A stretch of DNA of 64,000 nt from JARLGU01 sp036504535 (lineage in GTDB: Bacteria; Armatimonadota; Armatimonadia; Armatimonadales; Capsulimonadaceae): positions 496,001-560,000 of the forward strand of contig DASXUY010000040.1 of the NCBI GenBank assembly GCA_036504535.1. Reading direction: 5' to 3'. Positions within the stretch are counted from its first letter, which is position 1; the number at the start of each line of letters is the position of its first letter. Made by a program: the position numbers and the translations under genes. Below are positions 8,853-16,993 of this stretch, piece by piece. The notes below the pieces were generated by a model. It ran no database searches and was not told the origin of the DNA. It saw only the letters and a list, made by a program, of their open reading frames with translations.

Positions 8853-8927
8853 GGGGCTAGCGTGAAGCGAACGCGATGCGCAAGGGCTGAGGAAGCGTGC
8901 CAAAGAGGCGTCGTCTGCGCTAGCTCC
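8853..8927 (+). ncRNA. Structured leader ahead of hisS
   Basis: A 75-nt segment is closed by a 10-bp stem, GGGGCTAGCG (8853-8862) with CGCTAGCTCC (8918-8927), containing one G-U pair, and is followed by TTGATTTT. The hisS ATG is 39 bases downstream. I looked for the T-box signature AGGGTGGNACCGCG and did not find it, so this is not a recognisable T-box. It could be an attenuator-like leader or a small RNA. The structure is seen; the function is inferred. Confidence 0.45.
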
Positions 8928-8965
8928 TTGATTTTACGCATGCCAGCCGAGTAAAATGAGGGTTC

Positions 8966-10243
8966 ATGGCAAAGTTTCAAGCGCCTAAGGGCACACACGA
9001 CGTTTATCCCGGTGCGCGTAAGTGGTACGAGAACACGCGCATTTGGAACCATCTGGAATCGGTTTTCCGTGAGCTTACCGCGCTTTACGGTTTTGAGGAG
9101 ATTCGCACACCGGTGTTCGAGTCCACCTCCCTGTTTACACGCGCCGTTGGTGAAGGCACTGACATTGTGGCCAAGGAGATGTACACGTTCGAGTCCAAGG
9201 GGCGCGACTCGTTGACGCTGCGTCCCGAGGGCACGGCGCCAGCTCTGCGTGCGTTCATCGAGAACGGAATCTATGCTGAGGGTGGAGTTACAAAGCTTTA
9301 CTACATCGGCCCAATCTTCCGCTACGAGCGTCCACAGGAAGGGCGGTTCCGCCAGCACACACAGTTTGGGGTTGAAGCGCTTGGTTCGCAAGACCCTCGT
9401 CTCGACGCGGAAATCGTACACCTCGCGCTATCGTTCTATCGCCGTATTGGGCTTAACCGCCTGGTAACGAAGGTGAACTCGGTGGGCTGCCCGCAGTGCC
9501 GCCCTGCTTACCGGGAAGCGTTGCTTGCGTTTGCGCGCCCAATATACGACCAGATGTCCGAGGATAACCAGCGGCGGTTCCAAGAAAACCCGCTGCGCAT
9601 GCTCGACAGCAAGGACGAGCGGGATCAGGCACTTCTCGCCGACGCGCCCAACATCGTCGACTATATCTGCGAAGAGTGCAAGACCCACTTTGAAGCGTTT
9701 AAGTCGTCGCTGACGGCTCTTGGTGCCGAGTATGTGCTTGACCCGCGACTGGTTCGTGGGTTTGACTATTACACGAAGACGGCGTTTGAAGTTCAGTCTC
9801 CGGACCTTGGGGCGCAATCAACGCTTTGCGGCGGTGGACGGTACGATGGACTGGTCCAGGAACTGGGCGGGCCGTCAACACCTGGGATCGGTTTCGGATT
9901 GGGCGTGGAGCGTGTGCTGATAGCGTTGCAGAAGCTCGACCGACAGCCAGACGCTGTTGGCGGTCCTAAGGCATTTTTGGTAACGCTGGGGGACGCAGCT
10001 CGGGATGCATCGCTAAAGATCTTGATAGACCTACGCGCAGCAGGAGTTGCCGCAGACACGGATTATGCTGGACGCAGCGTTAAGGCGCAAATGCGCGCCG
10101 CCAACAAATCTGGGGCGCCGTTCGCGCTGGTGCTGGGCGACGATGAGCTCGCTAAGGGCGTCGTGCAGGTTAAGACTATGGAAACCGGCGAGCAGGCAGA
10201 GGTGCCGATTGCGGATTTGACCGCGATGCTTGCGGCGGCTTGA
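8966..10243 (+). CDS. hisS: Histidyl-tRNA synthetase
   Basis: Class II aminoacyl-tRNA synthetase that charges tRNA-His in the cytoplasm. Motif 2 is seen as LRPEGTAPALRAF with FRYERPQEGRFRQHTQFG. The histidine-specific HisA/HisB motifs LVRGFDYYTKTAFE and GGGRYDGL follow, and motif 3 is GIGFGLGVERVL. The C-terminal ~90 residues form the anticodon-binding domain. The 425-aa length is normal. The start ATG follows GAGGG. aspS lies 168 bases downstream in the same direction, a common pairing in bacteria. Confidence 0.97.
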   Translation: MAKFQAPKGTHDVYPGARKWYENTRIWNHLESVFRELTALYGFEEIRTPVFESTSLFTRAVGEGTDIVAKEMYTFESKGRDSLTLRPEGTAPALRAFIENGIYAEGGVTKLYYIGPIFRYERPQEGRFRQHTQFGVEALGSQDPRLDAEIVHLALSFYRRIGLNRLVTKVNSVGCPQCRPAYREALLAFARPIYDQMSEDNQRRFQENPLRMLDSKDERDQALLADAPNIVDYICEECKTHFEAFKSSLTALGAEYVLDPRLVRGFDYYTKTAFEVQSPDLGAQSTLCGGGRYDGLVQELGGPSTPGIGFGLGVERVLIALQKLDRQPDAVGGPKAFLVTLGDAARDASLKILIDLRAAGVAADTDYAGRSVKAQMRAANKSGAPFALVLGDDELAKGVVQVKTMETGEQAEVPIADLTAMLAAA

Positions 10244-10306
10244 GCCCGGCATGTTATTGAAAAGTTGAGTGAGCAGCGTTCAACAGTGCCATGCACCTTG
10301 GCCTCC

Positions 10307-10365
10307 GTAGGTTAAAACCCACGGCTCCGAAGAGCTTGAAAGTACCCTTTGGGCACTAAGAATTA
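10307..10365 (+). repeat. Dispersed repeat family B, copy 1
   Basis: The core GCTTGAAAGTACCC-TTT-GGGCAC is shared with 48572-48625 and 53592-53675. It is preceded by a stem, CGTAGGT with ACCCACG, that also forms (with different bases and loop) in the other copies. It lies in the hisS-aspS gap. Confidence 0.7.
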
Positions 10366-10411
10366 AGACTGATTCCCAAGAATTGCTTCGAACTATACAA
10401 GGAGACGGATT

Positions 10412-12205
10412 TTGACATTCGCGCAAAGAACAATCGCGTGTGGGGCTGTGCGGCCCGACAACATCGACCAGGAAATCGTTGTGAACGGCTGGGTTAACCG
10501 TGTGCGAGAGCATGGCGGGATTATCTTCATAGACCTCCGCGACCGGACGGGAATCGTTCAGGTGGTGGCCGACGGTGCTCATTCACAGGGTGCGCTTGAA
10601 GTGGCGTCGTCGCTAAAGAACGAGTACTGCCTGGCGGTGATTGGCCGTGTTCGCAAGCGACCGGAGGGTACCGATAACGCCAACCTACCGACAGGCGAAG
10701 TTGAAATCATCAGCTCGACTATTGAAGTGCTGAACGCCAGCAAGCCCCTGCCCTTCCAGGTGCACGACGACAAGAGCGTCGACGAATTGCTGCGCCTCAA
10801 GTATCGCTACCTCGACCTTCGCCGACCGGCCATGTACCAGAAGATGAAGCTGCGCAGTGATGTGATTCGCCGAATGCGCGAGTACATGTACGACCATAAC
10901 TTCGTCGAAGTCGAAACGCCGATTATTACCAAGGCCACACCCGAAGGTGCGCGCGACTACCTTGTTCCGTATCGCCTCGAGCCTGGCCTCTTCTACGCCC
11001 TCCCGCAAGCGCCTCAGCAGTTCAAGCAGCTACTGATGGTGGGCGGTATGGAGCGGTATTTCCAGATCGCCCGATGCTTCCGCGACGAAGCACAGCGTGC
11101 TGACAGGCAGCCGGAGTTCACGCAGCTTGACATCGAGATGTCCTACGTCACGCAAGATGATGTCCTGGGCGTAATCGAGGGCTGTATCACAGATATTGTT
11201 GAGAATCTCTCGACGAAGCCGCTGAAGTTCAAGCCGTTCGCCCGCTTGACGTACGATGAGGCTATGGACCGGTTTGGGTCAGATAAGCCTGACCTACGCT
11301 ACGATCTGGAGCTGAAGGACTGCGCGGAGATCTTCAAGGGCACCGAGTTCACGGTGTTCCAGTCGGTGCTCGGAAGCGGCGGCAGTGTCAAAGCTATCCG
11401 GTACCCCGGCGGCGGCGCTATACTCTCACGCAAGGATATCGATGACCTGACGCTTCTCGCCAAGGAATTTGGGGCAAAGGGAATGGCGTACCTCCTCATT
11501 CAGGATGAGGGCGTCAAATCGCCTATCGCCAAGTTCATGACTGCCGAAGAGATCGCCAATGTTGTGGCGTTCACCGAAGCGGTCCCTGGCGACCTTGTGG
11601 CGTTTATCGCTGACAAGAAAGACGTCACGAACAAGGTTCTCGATCGCCTACGCCGTGAGTTCGCGTCTCGGTTGGGGCTTGACAAGGGCAACGAGATGGC
11701 TTACGTGTGGATCACGGACTTCCCCGTTTTCGACTGGGATGAGGATGCGAAGGGCTGGACATACGCTCATAACCCATTCTCAATGCCGCATGAAGATCAT
11801 ATTCCACTGCTTGAGAGCAACCCGTCGGTCTGCCGCGCATACTGCTATGACCTCGTTTGTAACGGGATTGAGTCGGCGTCCGGTTCGATTCGCATCCATA
11901 AGCGCGATATTCAGGAGCGGGTCCTGCGAATGATCGGTATGGACGACGAGCATATCCAGCGCCAGTTCGGGCACATGCTGGACGCGTTCGACTACGGCGC
12001 GCCGCCCCACGGCGGCATGGCCCCCGGCGTGGACCGCTTGATCATGCAGCTCACCGACGACGAGAATATCCGCGAGGTGATCGCGTTCCCGAAAGCGGGC
12101 AACGGCTACGACCCGCTCATGGATGCGCCGTCCAAGGTGGACGACAAGCAGTTGCGCGAATTGCACTTGGAGATCAAATATCCCCCGAAAAAGGACGAGA
12201 AGTAG
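10412..12205 (+). CDS. aspS: Aspartyl-tRNA synthetase, bacterial type
   Basis: Class II synthetase for Asp-tRNA. An N-terminal OB-fold anticodon-binding domain (about 1-110, VNGWVNRVREHGGIIFIDL) is followed by the catalytic core with motif 2, FRDEAQRADRQPEFTQLD, and motif 3, APGVDRLIMQL. A bacterial GAD insertion lies between them (about 285-420). The 597-aa length is typical of the bacterial form. The start is TTG at 10412-10414, fixed by AAGGAG seven bases upstream. Whether it also charges tRNA-Asn cannot be told from the window. A clear terminator follows. Confidence 0.97.
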   Translation: MTFAQRTIACGAVRPDNIDQEIVVNGWVNRVREHGGIIFIDLRDRTGIVQVVADGAHSQGALEVASSLKNEYCLAVIGRVRKRPEGTDNANLPTGEVEIISSTIEVLNASKPLPFQVHDDKSVDELLRLKYRYLDLRRPAMYQKMKLRSDVIRRMREYMYDHNFVEVETPIITKATPEGARDYLVPYRLEPGLFYALPQAPQQFKQLLMVGGMERYFQIARCFRDEAQRADRQPEFTQLDIEMSYVTQDDVLGVIEGCITDIVENLSTKPLKFKPFARLTYDEAMDRFGSDKPDLRYDLELKDCAEIFKGTEFTVFQSVLGSGGSVKAIRYPGGGAILSRKDIDDLTLLAKEFGAKGMAYLLIQDEGVKSPIAKFMTAEEIANVVAFTEAVPGDLVAFIADKKDVTNKVLDRLRREFASRLGLDKGNEMAYVWITDFPVFDWDEDAKGWTYAHNPFSMPHEDHIPLLESNPSVCRAYCYDLVCNGIESASGSIRIHKRDIQERVLRMIGMDDEHIQRQFGHMLDAFDYGAPPHGGMAPGVDRLIMQLTDDENIREVIAFPKAGNGYDPLMDAPSKVDDKQLRELHLEIKYPPKKDEK

Positions 12206-12236
12206 GCGGGAAGATGCTTATTGGGTGAAGAGTACG

Positions 12237-12268
12237 GCCCATCAGTAGAAGCTGATGGGCTTTCTCTT
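12237..12268 (+). terminator. Terminator after aspS
   Basis: A 9-bp perfect stem, GCCCATCAG with CTGATGGGC, six-base loop, then TTTCTCTT, 32 bases after the aspS stop. Confidence 0.9.
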
Positions 12269-12405
12269 GTGTACCTCTTGCCCAAATCTTCGCGGATATT
12301 TCCGTCTGAGCCCTAATCCTTGGTCAATCCATCGTACAATGAAGGAATATGGCGGCTGGTTGGTCAACGAGTAATCAGCTGCAATGTTGTAAGGAGTGGT
12401 CAGGG

Positions 12406-13077
12406 ATGAGCACTGTTCCGGAAGATGACGATAGGTTACGGCTTCAGTCGATTGTACGTAAGCGCGGTGCGCACTCGGTCGATACGCCGCGATTGCTCCG
12501 CGCAGATATTGAAAACGATGAGCATATCTCCGCCGATCACATATCGGCTTTACTGCATGCGTTGGATGGTGGAACCGCATCGGAAATTCGCGCATCGCCC
12601 ACACGGATTAGCGTGTCGCAGCTTGGCGGAATGGCTCAGGTCATAGCTCAGGACCATGACTTGCCTTTTGAGGCGGCGTTCTGGGCGGTGGAGAGCTGGG
12701 CCACGGTGTTAGGTAAGTTGGCGAACCCGTTCGCTTCGGCTGCAGCGACTCCGGTGGCGCGCCAGGGCTTTACAGCAATGGCAGCAGATACGCCGCAAGA
12801 TCGGGAGCCTCTTCCCCTGGTCGAACACGGCGCCCCCGAGGACCAGTCGGCGCACGCAGATGCGGCGCCAGAAGAGCCTACGAGCAAGGGAAAAATAAAG
12901 GCGCAGAAGCCCGGCAAAGCTCCGAAAGCGGCGAAGGCTCCTAAGGCCACCAAAGTTTCATCGACTAGTGGAGCGTCGAAAAAGGGCCTCGTTGTTGCGA
13001 TTGTTGCGGTTGTCGTGATTGGGATACTCGTCGGAGTTGCCTTTTCACAGCATCTTATTCCCGGTCTTCCCCGATAA
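12406..13077 (+). CDS. Unknown protein with C-terminal membrane anchor
   Basis: I do not recognise a family. The ATG at 12406 has AAGGAG nine bases upstream, so I prefer it to an ATG at 12349. The 223-aa product has a helical N-terminal region (1-100, including SQLGGMAQVIAQ), an acidic linker, a Lys/Ala/Pro-rich low-complexity stretch (about 155-190, repeated PKAAKAPKA) and a C-terminal helix (about 195-215, GLVVAIVAVVVIGILVGVAF). It is therefore probably a tail-anchored protein with its bulk in the cytoplasm. It lies between the aspS terminator and the tRNA-Pro promoter. Confidence 0.75.
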   Translation: MSTVPEDDDRLRLQSIVRKRGAHSVDTPRLLRADIENDEHISADHISALLHALDGGTASEIRASPTRISVSQLGGMAQVIAQDHDLPFEAAFWAVESWATVLGKLANPFASAAATPVARQGFTAMAADTPQDREPLPLVEHGAPEDQSAHADAAPEEPTSKGKIKAQKPGKAPKAAKAPKATKVSSTSGASKKGLVVAIVAVVVIGILVGVAFSQHLIPGLPR

Positions 13078-13134
13078 ATTGCTCACGAGTAGGCGATTTG
13101 ATATAAACGATGTCAAAGCAATGCTCATTCAGCA

Positions 13135-13169
13135 TTGCCAAGGACAGCATCGGCAGGTATAATACCTGC
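13135..13169 (+). promoter_or_regulatory. Sigma-70 promoter for tRNA-Pro, -10 inside a palindrome
   Basis: TTGCCA (13135-13140), 17 bases, then a perfect TATAAT (13158-13163). The predicted start is about five bases before the tRNA. The -10 box is embedded in a perfect inverted repeat, GCAGGTAT-A-ATACCTGC (13153-13169). Confidence 0.75.
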
Positions 13170-13174
13170 GGCTT

Positions 13175-13250
13175 CGGGGTGTGGCGCAGTTGGTAGCGCG
13201 CGACGTTTGGGACGTTGAGGCCGCAGGTTCGAGTCCTGTCACCCCGACCA
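13175..13250 (+). tRNA. tRNA-Pro (TGG anticodon)
   Basis: Complete cloverleaf. Acceptor CGGGGTG pairs with CACCCCG, the anticodon stem is CGACG/CGTTG with loop TTTGGGA (anticodon TGG), and the T arm is GCAGG-TTCGAGT-CCTGT. The discriminator is A and the 3' CCA is encoded. TGG reads proline codons CCA/CCG. Confidence 0.97.
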
Positions 13251-13276
13251 CTTTCCCCTGTTCGCCTTCTTCCGCT

Positions 13277-14548
13277 CTACTCAGCCGCGCGCCGCCGCGG
13301 CTCTGCCATGGCCGCCGACGACAACAAAGTCAGCGCGCCACAAACAGTCGCCAAGACGAAGACCGGCGTAAATCCAACGTGCGTGGCAAGCAAGCCTCCA
13401 ACGATTGGTGCCACGGCTCGCGGGACGGCTGTGAGGGCATTCATTGTCGCCAGGTAATACGACATCTCGGCTTCATTTGGCGCAAACTCCAGAACCACGT
13501 TGAAGCCGGCTATGCTCACTCCTCCTGAACCCAATGCTGTCAACGCGAAGACATACTCGTAGCCGACCGTTCCAGCTCCAAACAAGGTAATCGCAGTACC
13601 GGCGATCATTACTGCCGAAGCGCCGATCAGAACAACCTTGTTTCCGCATTTGTCGGCAAGCGCCCCCCAGATGAGGTTTCCGAAGGCAAGTGAGACTACA
13701 TTCACTGTGGTATACAGCGCGACAAGCTCGGGTCCGATGTGCAGACGATCCACAGCCGCAGGCAGAAAAAACGGCGGTGCGCAGCTCCAAGCCGCGAATG
13801 CGAGTTGAGCCATGACGAGGCGCCGGAAGCCCCTATCGCTTCGCCAGACACGCTTCAGGTCGGTGATGTAGTGGCCTTTGTGCGTGTCCATCATTGCGGG
13901 AACGCCAGGACGCTCGCGCAGCCACGCGAAGGGCAAGAACGAAACAAGGATGAGGAGCGCGGCTAGCAGGAAGCAGTCTGCATACCCATCCAATGTGCCC
14001 GGCTGAGCACGAGCGAGTAGAAAGTGCGTCACGGGATCCACGCCTATGCCGAGAATGCCTCCCAAGAGCCCGGCGATGCCAAACATGCGCCCTCGGCGGT
14101 TGGCAGGAATGAGTTTGCCAACGACAGACCAGTATGCTGGCTGATTGAATCCGAGTGTTACGGCGTGAATGAGAAAAAGGGCGTAGAATGCCACCAGCAG
14201 GAATGTGGGCCGAGATGTGCCTACGGAATACGCTAGCGCTGCAATGAGAAATAGAGGCACCCTTTCAACTATTCCGAGCCAAAACAGGTAGGGCCGTACG
14301 ACGGGCATTCGGCTTATGCGGGCCGCCACCAGAATTCCCGGCAGAAGGTACCCCAGATTAATCAGCGCAGGCAACAAACCTATAAGAAGGTATGAGGCGT
14401 GCAGCTTGAGTAGGAACGCTGGAAGTAGAGTCGTTGTCGAGAAAAACGCCATCCCAAGCGGCCAGCCGACACCGTCTATCACTCCCGTAGCGAAATTGTA
14501 GCGGCTGACTGTAGGCTGCGCAGGTTTTGGTTCACGAACAGTTGTCAC
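13277..14548 (-). CDS. Major facilitator superfamily transporter
   Basis: Inner-membrane secondary transporter with about 12 predicted helices in two halves. The central loop carries DTHKGHYITDLKRVWRS. Loop 2-3-like positive motifs are weak (the NRRGRMFG and ADKCGNKVV segments match the family's cytoplasmic loops). The frame continues to 14707, but the extra N-terminal residues are Cys-rich and unlike a transporter, so I chose GTG at 14546-14548; no strong ribosome site supports either. The substrate is unknown. It is transcribed away from mqnP and towards tRNA-Pro. Confidence 0.82.
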   Translation of the reverse strand: MTTVREPKPAQPTVSRYNFATGVIDGVGWPLGMAFFSTTTLLPAFLLKLHASYLLIGLLPALINLGYLLPGILVAARISRMPVVRPYLFWLGIVERVPLFLIAALAYSVGTSRPTFLLVAFYALFLIHAVTLGFNQPAYWSVVGKLIPANRRGRMFGIAGLLGGILGIGVDPVTHFLLARAQPGTLDGYADCFLLAALLILVSFLPFAWLRERPGVPAMMDTHKGHYITDLKRVWRSDRGFRRLVMAQLAFAAWSCAPPFFLPAAVDRLHIGPELVALYTTVNVVSLAFGNLIWGALADKCGNKVVLIGASAVMIAGTAITLFGAGTVGYEYVFALTALGSGGVSIAGFNVVLEFAPNEAEMSYYLATMNALTAVPRAVAPIVGGLLATHVGFTPVFVLATVCGALTLLSSAAMAEPRRRAAE

Positions 14549-14744
14549 GAGATGCTGTTCAGGATTCTGGTCGCTGTTTCCTGCACTTTCGCAGAACTGT
14601 GGAAATTGTGTTTGGCCGGAATGTGGAACGGTTCTTGCACAACAACTGTTATAGATTGTGAAAAATAGTACAACTCGACGAAGAACCGTTGGGTAAAATA
14701 TTGACATCCCGAGGGACCCTTAGTTGACCCTCGAAACAAGATAG

Positions 14745-15638
14745 ATGAGCAATAGCATAGCAGTGAATCCAGTCTTAAATGTGTGGCGACAGACGAAGAT
14801 CATCTTGGAGATGATCAAGTTCGAGCATACGATCTTTGCCATGCCATTTGCATTCATGGCGGCGTTCGCGGCGTCTAGCGGTTGGCCGTCCAGCCACGAT
14901 GCGCTGTGGATTGTTCTCGCAATGGTGGGAGCCCGTTCGGCCGCGATGGCATTCAACAGGATTGTCGATCGCAAATATGATGGCGAAAACCCACGGACGA
15001 AGATGCGGGCAATTCCAGCGGGTCAACTAACGGTCGCGCAGGTAACCGCTTTTACTATCGTTGCAAGCGCGTTACTTGTGTTCGCCGCATATAATCTCAA
15101 ACCTCTCGCGTTCTATCTCTCGCCGGTGGCACTGATCGCCGCGCTTGGGTACTCTCTCACGAAACGTTTCACCGCGTTCTCGCATGCGTTTCTCGGGCTG
15201 GCTTTGGCTGTGGCTCCCATGGGGGCATGGATAGCGATTCGGGGTACGTTCGATGCGGCACCGATGGTTTTGGCGTCCGCCGTGCTGTTCTGGCTTTTCG
15301 GCTTTGACATTATTTACGCGCTTCAAGACACGGAATTCGACCGCAGCGCTGGCCTCCATTCGATTCCTGCCGCTATTGGCAACCGAAAAGCACTCATTGT
15401 CAATCGAATATCCCACATCGTAATGGTTGGCCTACTCGCTTTGTTTGGGCTCCTGGCACATCTGCATTGGTTATATTTTGCCGGAGTTGGCTTTGTCGCC
15501 GCGTTGGTCACTTATGAGCAGTCGCTCGTTAGGCACGATGACCTAAGCAAGCTCGATTTCGCGTTTTTTACCTTGAACGGGTACATCAGTGTTGGATTAT
15601 TCCTTTTCACCGTTGCCGATATTTTGCTACTGCATTAA
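14745..15638 (+). CDS. mqnP: UbiA-family prenyltransferase, probably MqnP
   Basis: Integral-membrane aromatic prenyltransferase with about eight helices. The first Asp-rich motif is NRIVDRKYDGENPRT and the second is DIIYALQDTEFDRSAG, as required for Mg-prenyl-diphosphate binding. Because mqnA lies two genes downstream, the likely role is prenylation of the 1,4-dihydroxy-6-naphthoate intermediate in futalosine-type menaquinone synthesis (MqnP) rather than the ubiquinone UbiA role. The 297-aa length is normal. It forms a tight transcription unit with the DCC protein (5-base gap) and mqnA (3-base gap). Confidence 0.88.
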   Translation: MSNSIAVNPVLNVWRQTKIILEMIKFEHTIFAMPFAFMAAFAASSGWPSSHDALWIVLAMVGARSAAMAFNRIVDRKYDGENPRTKMRAIPAGQLTVAQVTAFTIVASALLVFAAYNLKPLAFYLSPVALIAALGYSLTKRFTAFSHAFLGLALAVAPMGAWIAIRGTFDAAPMVLASAVLFWLFGFDIIYALQDTEFDRSAGLHSIPAAIGNRKALIVNRISHIVMVGLLALFGLLAHLHWLYFAGVGFVAALVTYEQSLVRHDDLSKLDFAFFTLNGYISVGLFLFTVADILLLH

Positions 15639-15643
15639 GAACC

Positions 15644-16102
15644 ATGGCACGTAAACTAGAAGTATATTACGATGGCTCGTGTGGCTTTTGTCTTATAGCC
15701 CGTGACAGATTCGGCGATTTGGACCGGTTCCATCGCATTCTGTTTAGAGACCTTAACGATATAGGTACTCAAGCGGAGTTATCAGTTCGATTCGGCCGGA
15801 GCGTTCTCGAGAGCCAAATGCATGCTAAGATGCCGAACGGTTCATGGCGTGTTGGCTATTTCGCAGTCGCCGAGATTGTCAGGCAGTTGCCTTACGGGTC
15901 GCTCGTGGCCCGTGTGATGCTGTTCCCACCCCTTGCAGAGTTGGGCAACGCCGTGTATCGATGGTTTGCGAGTAACCGGCGTGAAATCGCAGACCTGCTA
16001 GGAATGCCTCCACCGTGCAACGAAGGGGCATGCCTGATTGAAGATAAGGATCGCCGTCGAGCCGGATCATTCATACACCGACTCGCCGCGATGGGAAAGT
16101 AA
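15644..16102 (+). CDS. DCC-family thiol-disulfide oxidoreductase-like protein
   Basis: DUF393 family, named for its conserved DxxCxxC near the N-terminus; here YYDGSCGFC starts at residue 8. The thioredoxin-like N-terminal half is followed by a conserved segment (about 65-120) with R(x)GYFAVAEI and WFASNRREI. The 152-aa product has extra Cys near the C-terminus (CNEGACLIE). It lies between mqnP and mqnA with almost no spacing, so a part in menaquinone formation or its redox use is suggested by context but is not established for the family. Confidence 0.85.
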   Translation: MARKLEVYYDGSCGFCLIARDRFGDLDRFHRILFRDLNDIGTQAELSVRFGRSVLESQMHAKMPNGSWRVGYFAVAEIVRQLPYGSLVARVMLFPPLAELGNAVYRWFASNRREIADLLGMPPPCNEGACLIEDKDRRRAGSFIHRLAAMGK

Positions 16103-16105
16103 ATC

Positions 16106-16876
16106 ATGAGTATTGTCATCGGAAGCGTTCCATACTTGAACGCAAAGCCGTTGATCGCCTGGTTTCAGACCGACGAAGGAAAGCGCAGTGGGATAGAAGT
16201 TATCGAGGACACTCCTGCGCGTCTAGCGGTTATGTTGGCGGCGGGCGAAATCTCGGCGGCTATGGTCTCGGCCTTTGCCTCGTTTGGCCATCCCGAATAT
16301 GCCATCGTTCCAGGCGTTTCTATCAGCGGTCAAGGAGAGATCAAGAGTGTTCGCGCTTTCTCCCGGATTCCATTCGCCATGATGCACTCGATCGCAATGG
16401 ATACGTCGTCGCTAACCTCGGTGGCCCTTCTCAAAATATTGCTATTCGAAGTGTACTTCTCGCGGCCACAACCCATTGCTATGCCCCCGGATCTGCAAGC
16501 TATGCTTTCAGCTGCGGATGGCGCTCTGCTCATAGGAGATCCAGGAATGCTTGCTGATTCCCGTGGATTGCGTGTGCTCGATCTGGGGGAAGCTTGGCGC
16601 AAACACACAGGATTGCCGTTCACGTACGCAGTGTGGCTCGCAAGGCCAGAGGCAGACTTAAATCTCCTCAGCGATGCTCTGCAAAGGGCGAAAGAGTACG
16701 GATTGACCCAGTCAGATATAATAGCAAAAGCAGAATCTGCCCGTCTGGGCTGCACATTTGACACTTGCTATGAATATTTAACAGAGGTAATGGATTACAA
16801 TCTTGATGACGAGCACTACAAAGCGCTTGACCTCTTTCACAAAAAATCTCGTGAACAAGGATTGCTAAGCCACTGA
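16106..16876 (+). CDS. mqnA: Chorismate dehydratase of the futalosine menaquinone pathway
   Basis: MqnA converts chorismate to 3-enolpyruvylbenzoate, the first step of the alternative menaquinone route. The protein has the periplasmic-binding-protein-like fold used by MqnA/MqnD. Family features include an N-terminal GSVPYLNAKPL, the segment SAFASFG and the conserved SVRAFSR. The 256-aa length is slightly below many homologues. It ends the mqnP-DCC-mqnA unit. MqnB, MqnC, MqnD and MqnE are not in the window. Confidence 0.9.
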   Translation: MSIVIGSVPYLNAKPLIAWFQTDEGKRSGIEVIEDTPARLAVMLAAGEISAAMVSAFASFGHPEYAIVPGVSISGQGEIKSVRAFSRIPFAMMHSIAMDTSSLTSVALLKILLFEVYFSRPQPIAMPPDLQAMLSAADGALLIGDPGMLADSRGLRVLDLGEAWRKHTGLPFTYAVWLARPEADLNLLSDALQRAKEYGLTQSDIIAKAESARLGCTFDTCYEYLTEVMDYNLDDEHYKALDLFHKKSREQGLLSH

Positions 16877-16951
16877 AATGTTGGGAATATGGGCATCTTG
16901 GTTAGCGCCCGCGTAACGATATTCCACTTGCAGCACTAAACAATCAACAAA

Positions 16952-16969
16952 TGCCCGGTCGTCCGGGCA
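16952..16969 (+). other. Hairpin upstream of rfbB
   Basis: A perfect 7-bp stem, TGCCCGG-TCGT-CCGGGCA, in the 117-base gap between mqnA and rfbB. There is no T-run, so it is not a standard terminator. It could be a leader hairpin of rfbB. Confidence 0.45.
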
Positions 16970-16993
16970 GCGACCTAAAGCAAAAAGGGACAT

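Noticed and set aside
8853..8927. T-box or SRP RNA at the hisS leader
   Set aside because: Neither the T-box AGGGTGG core nor the SRP GGAAG-loop signature is present.
8753..9421. 222-aa leftward ORF over the hisS start
   Set aside because: It overlaps clearly coding hisS and its leader; no domain is recognisable.
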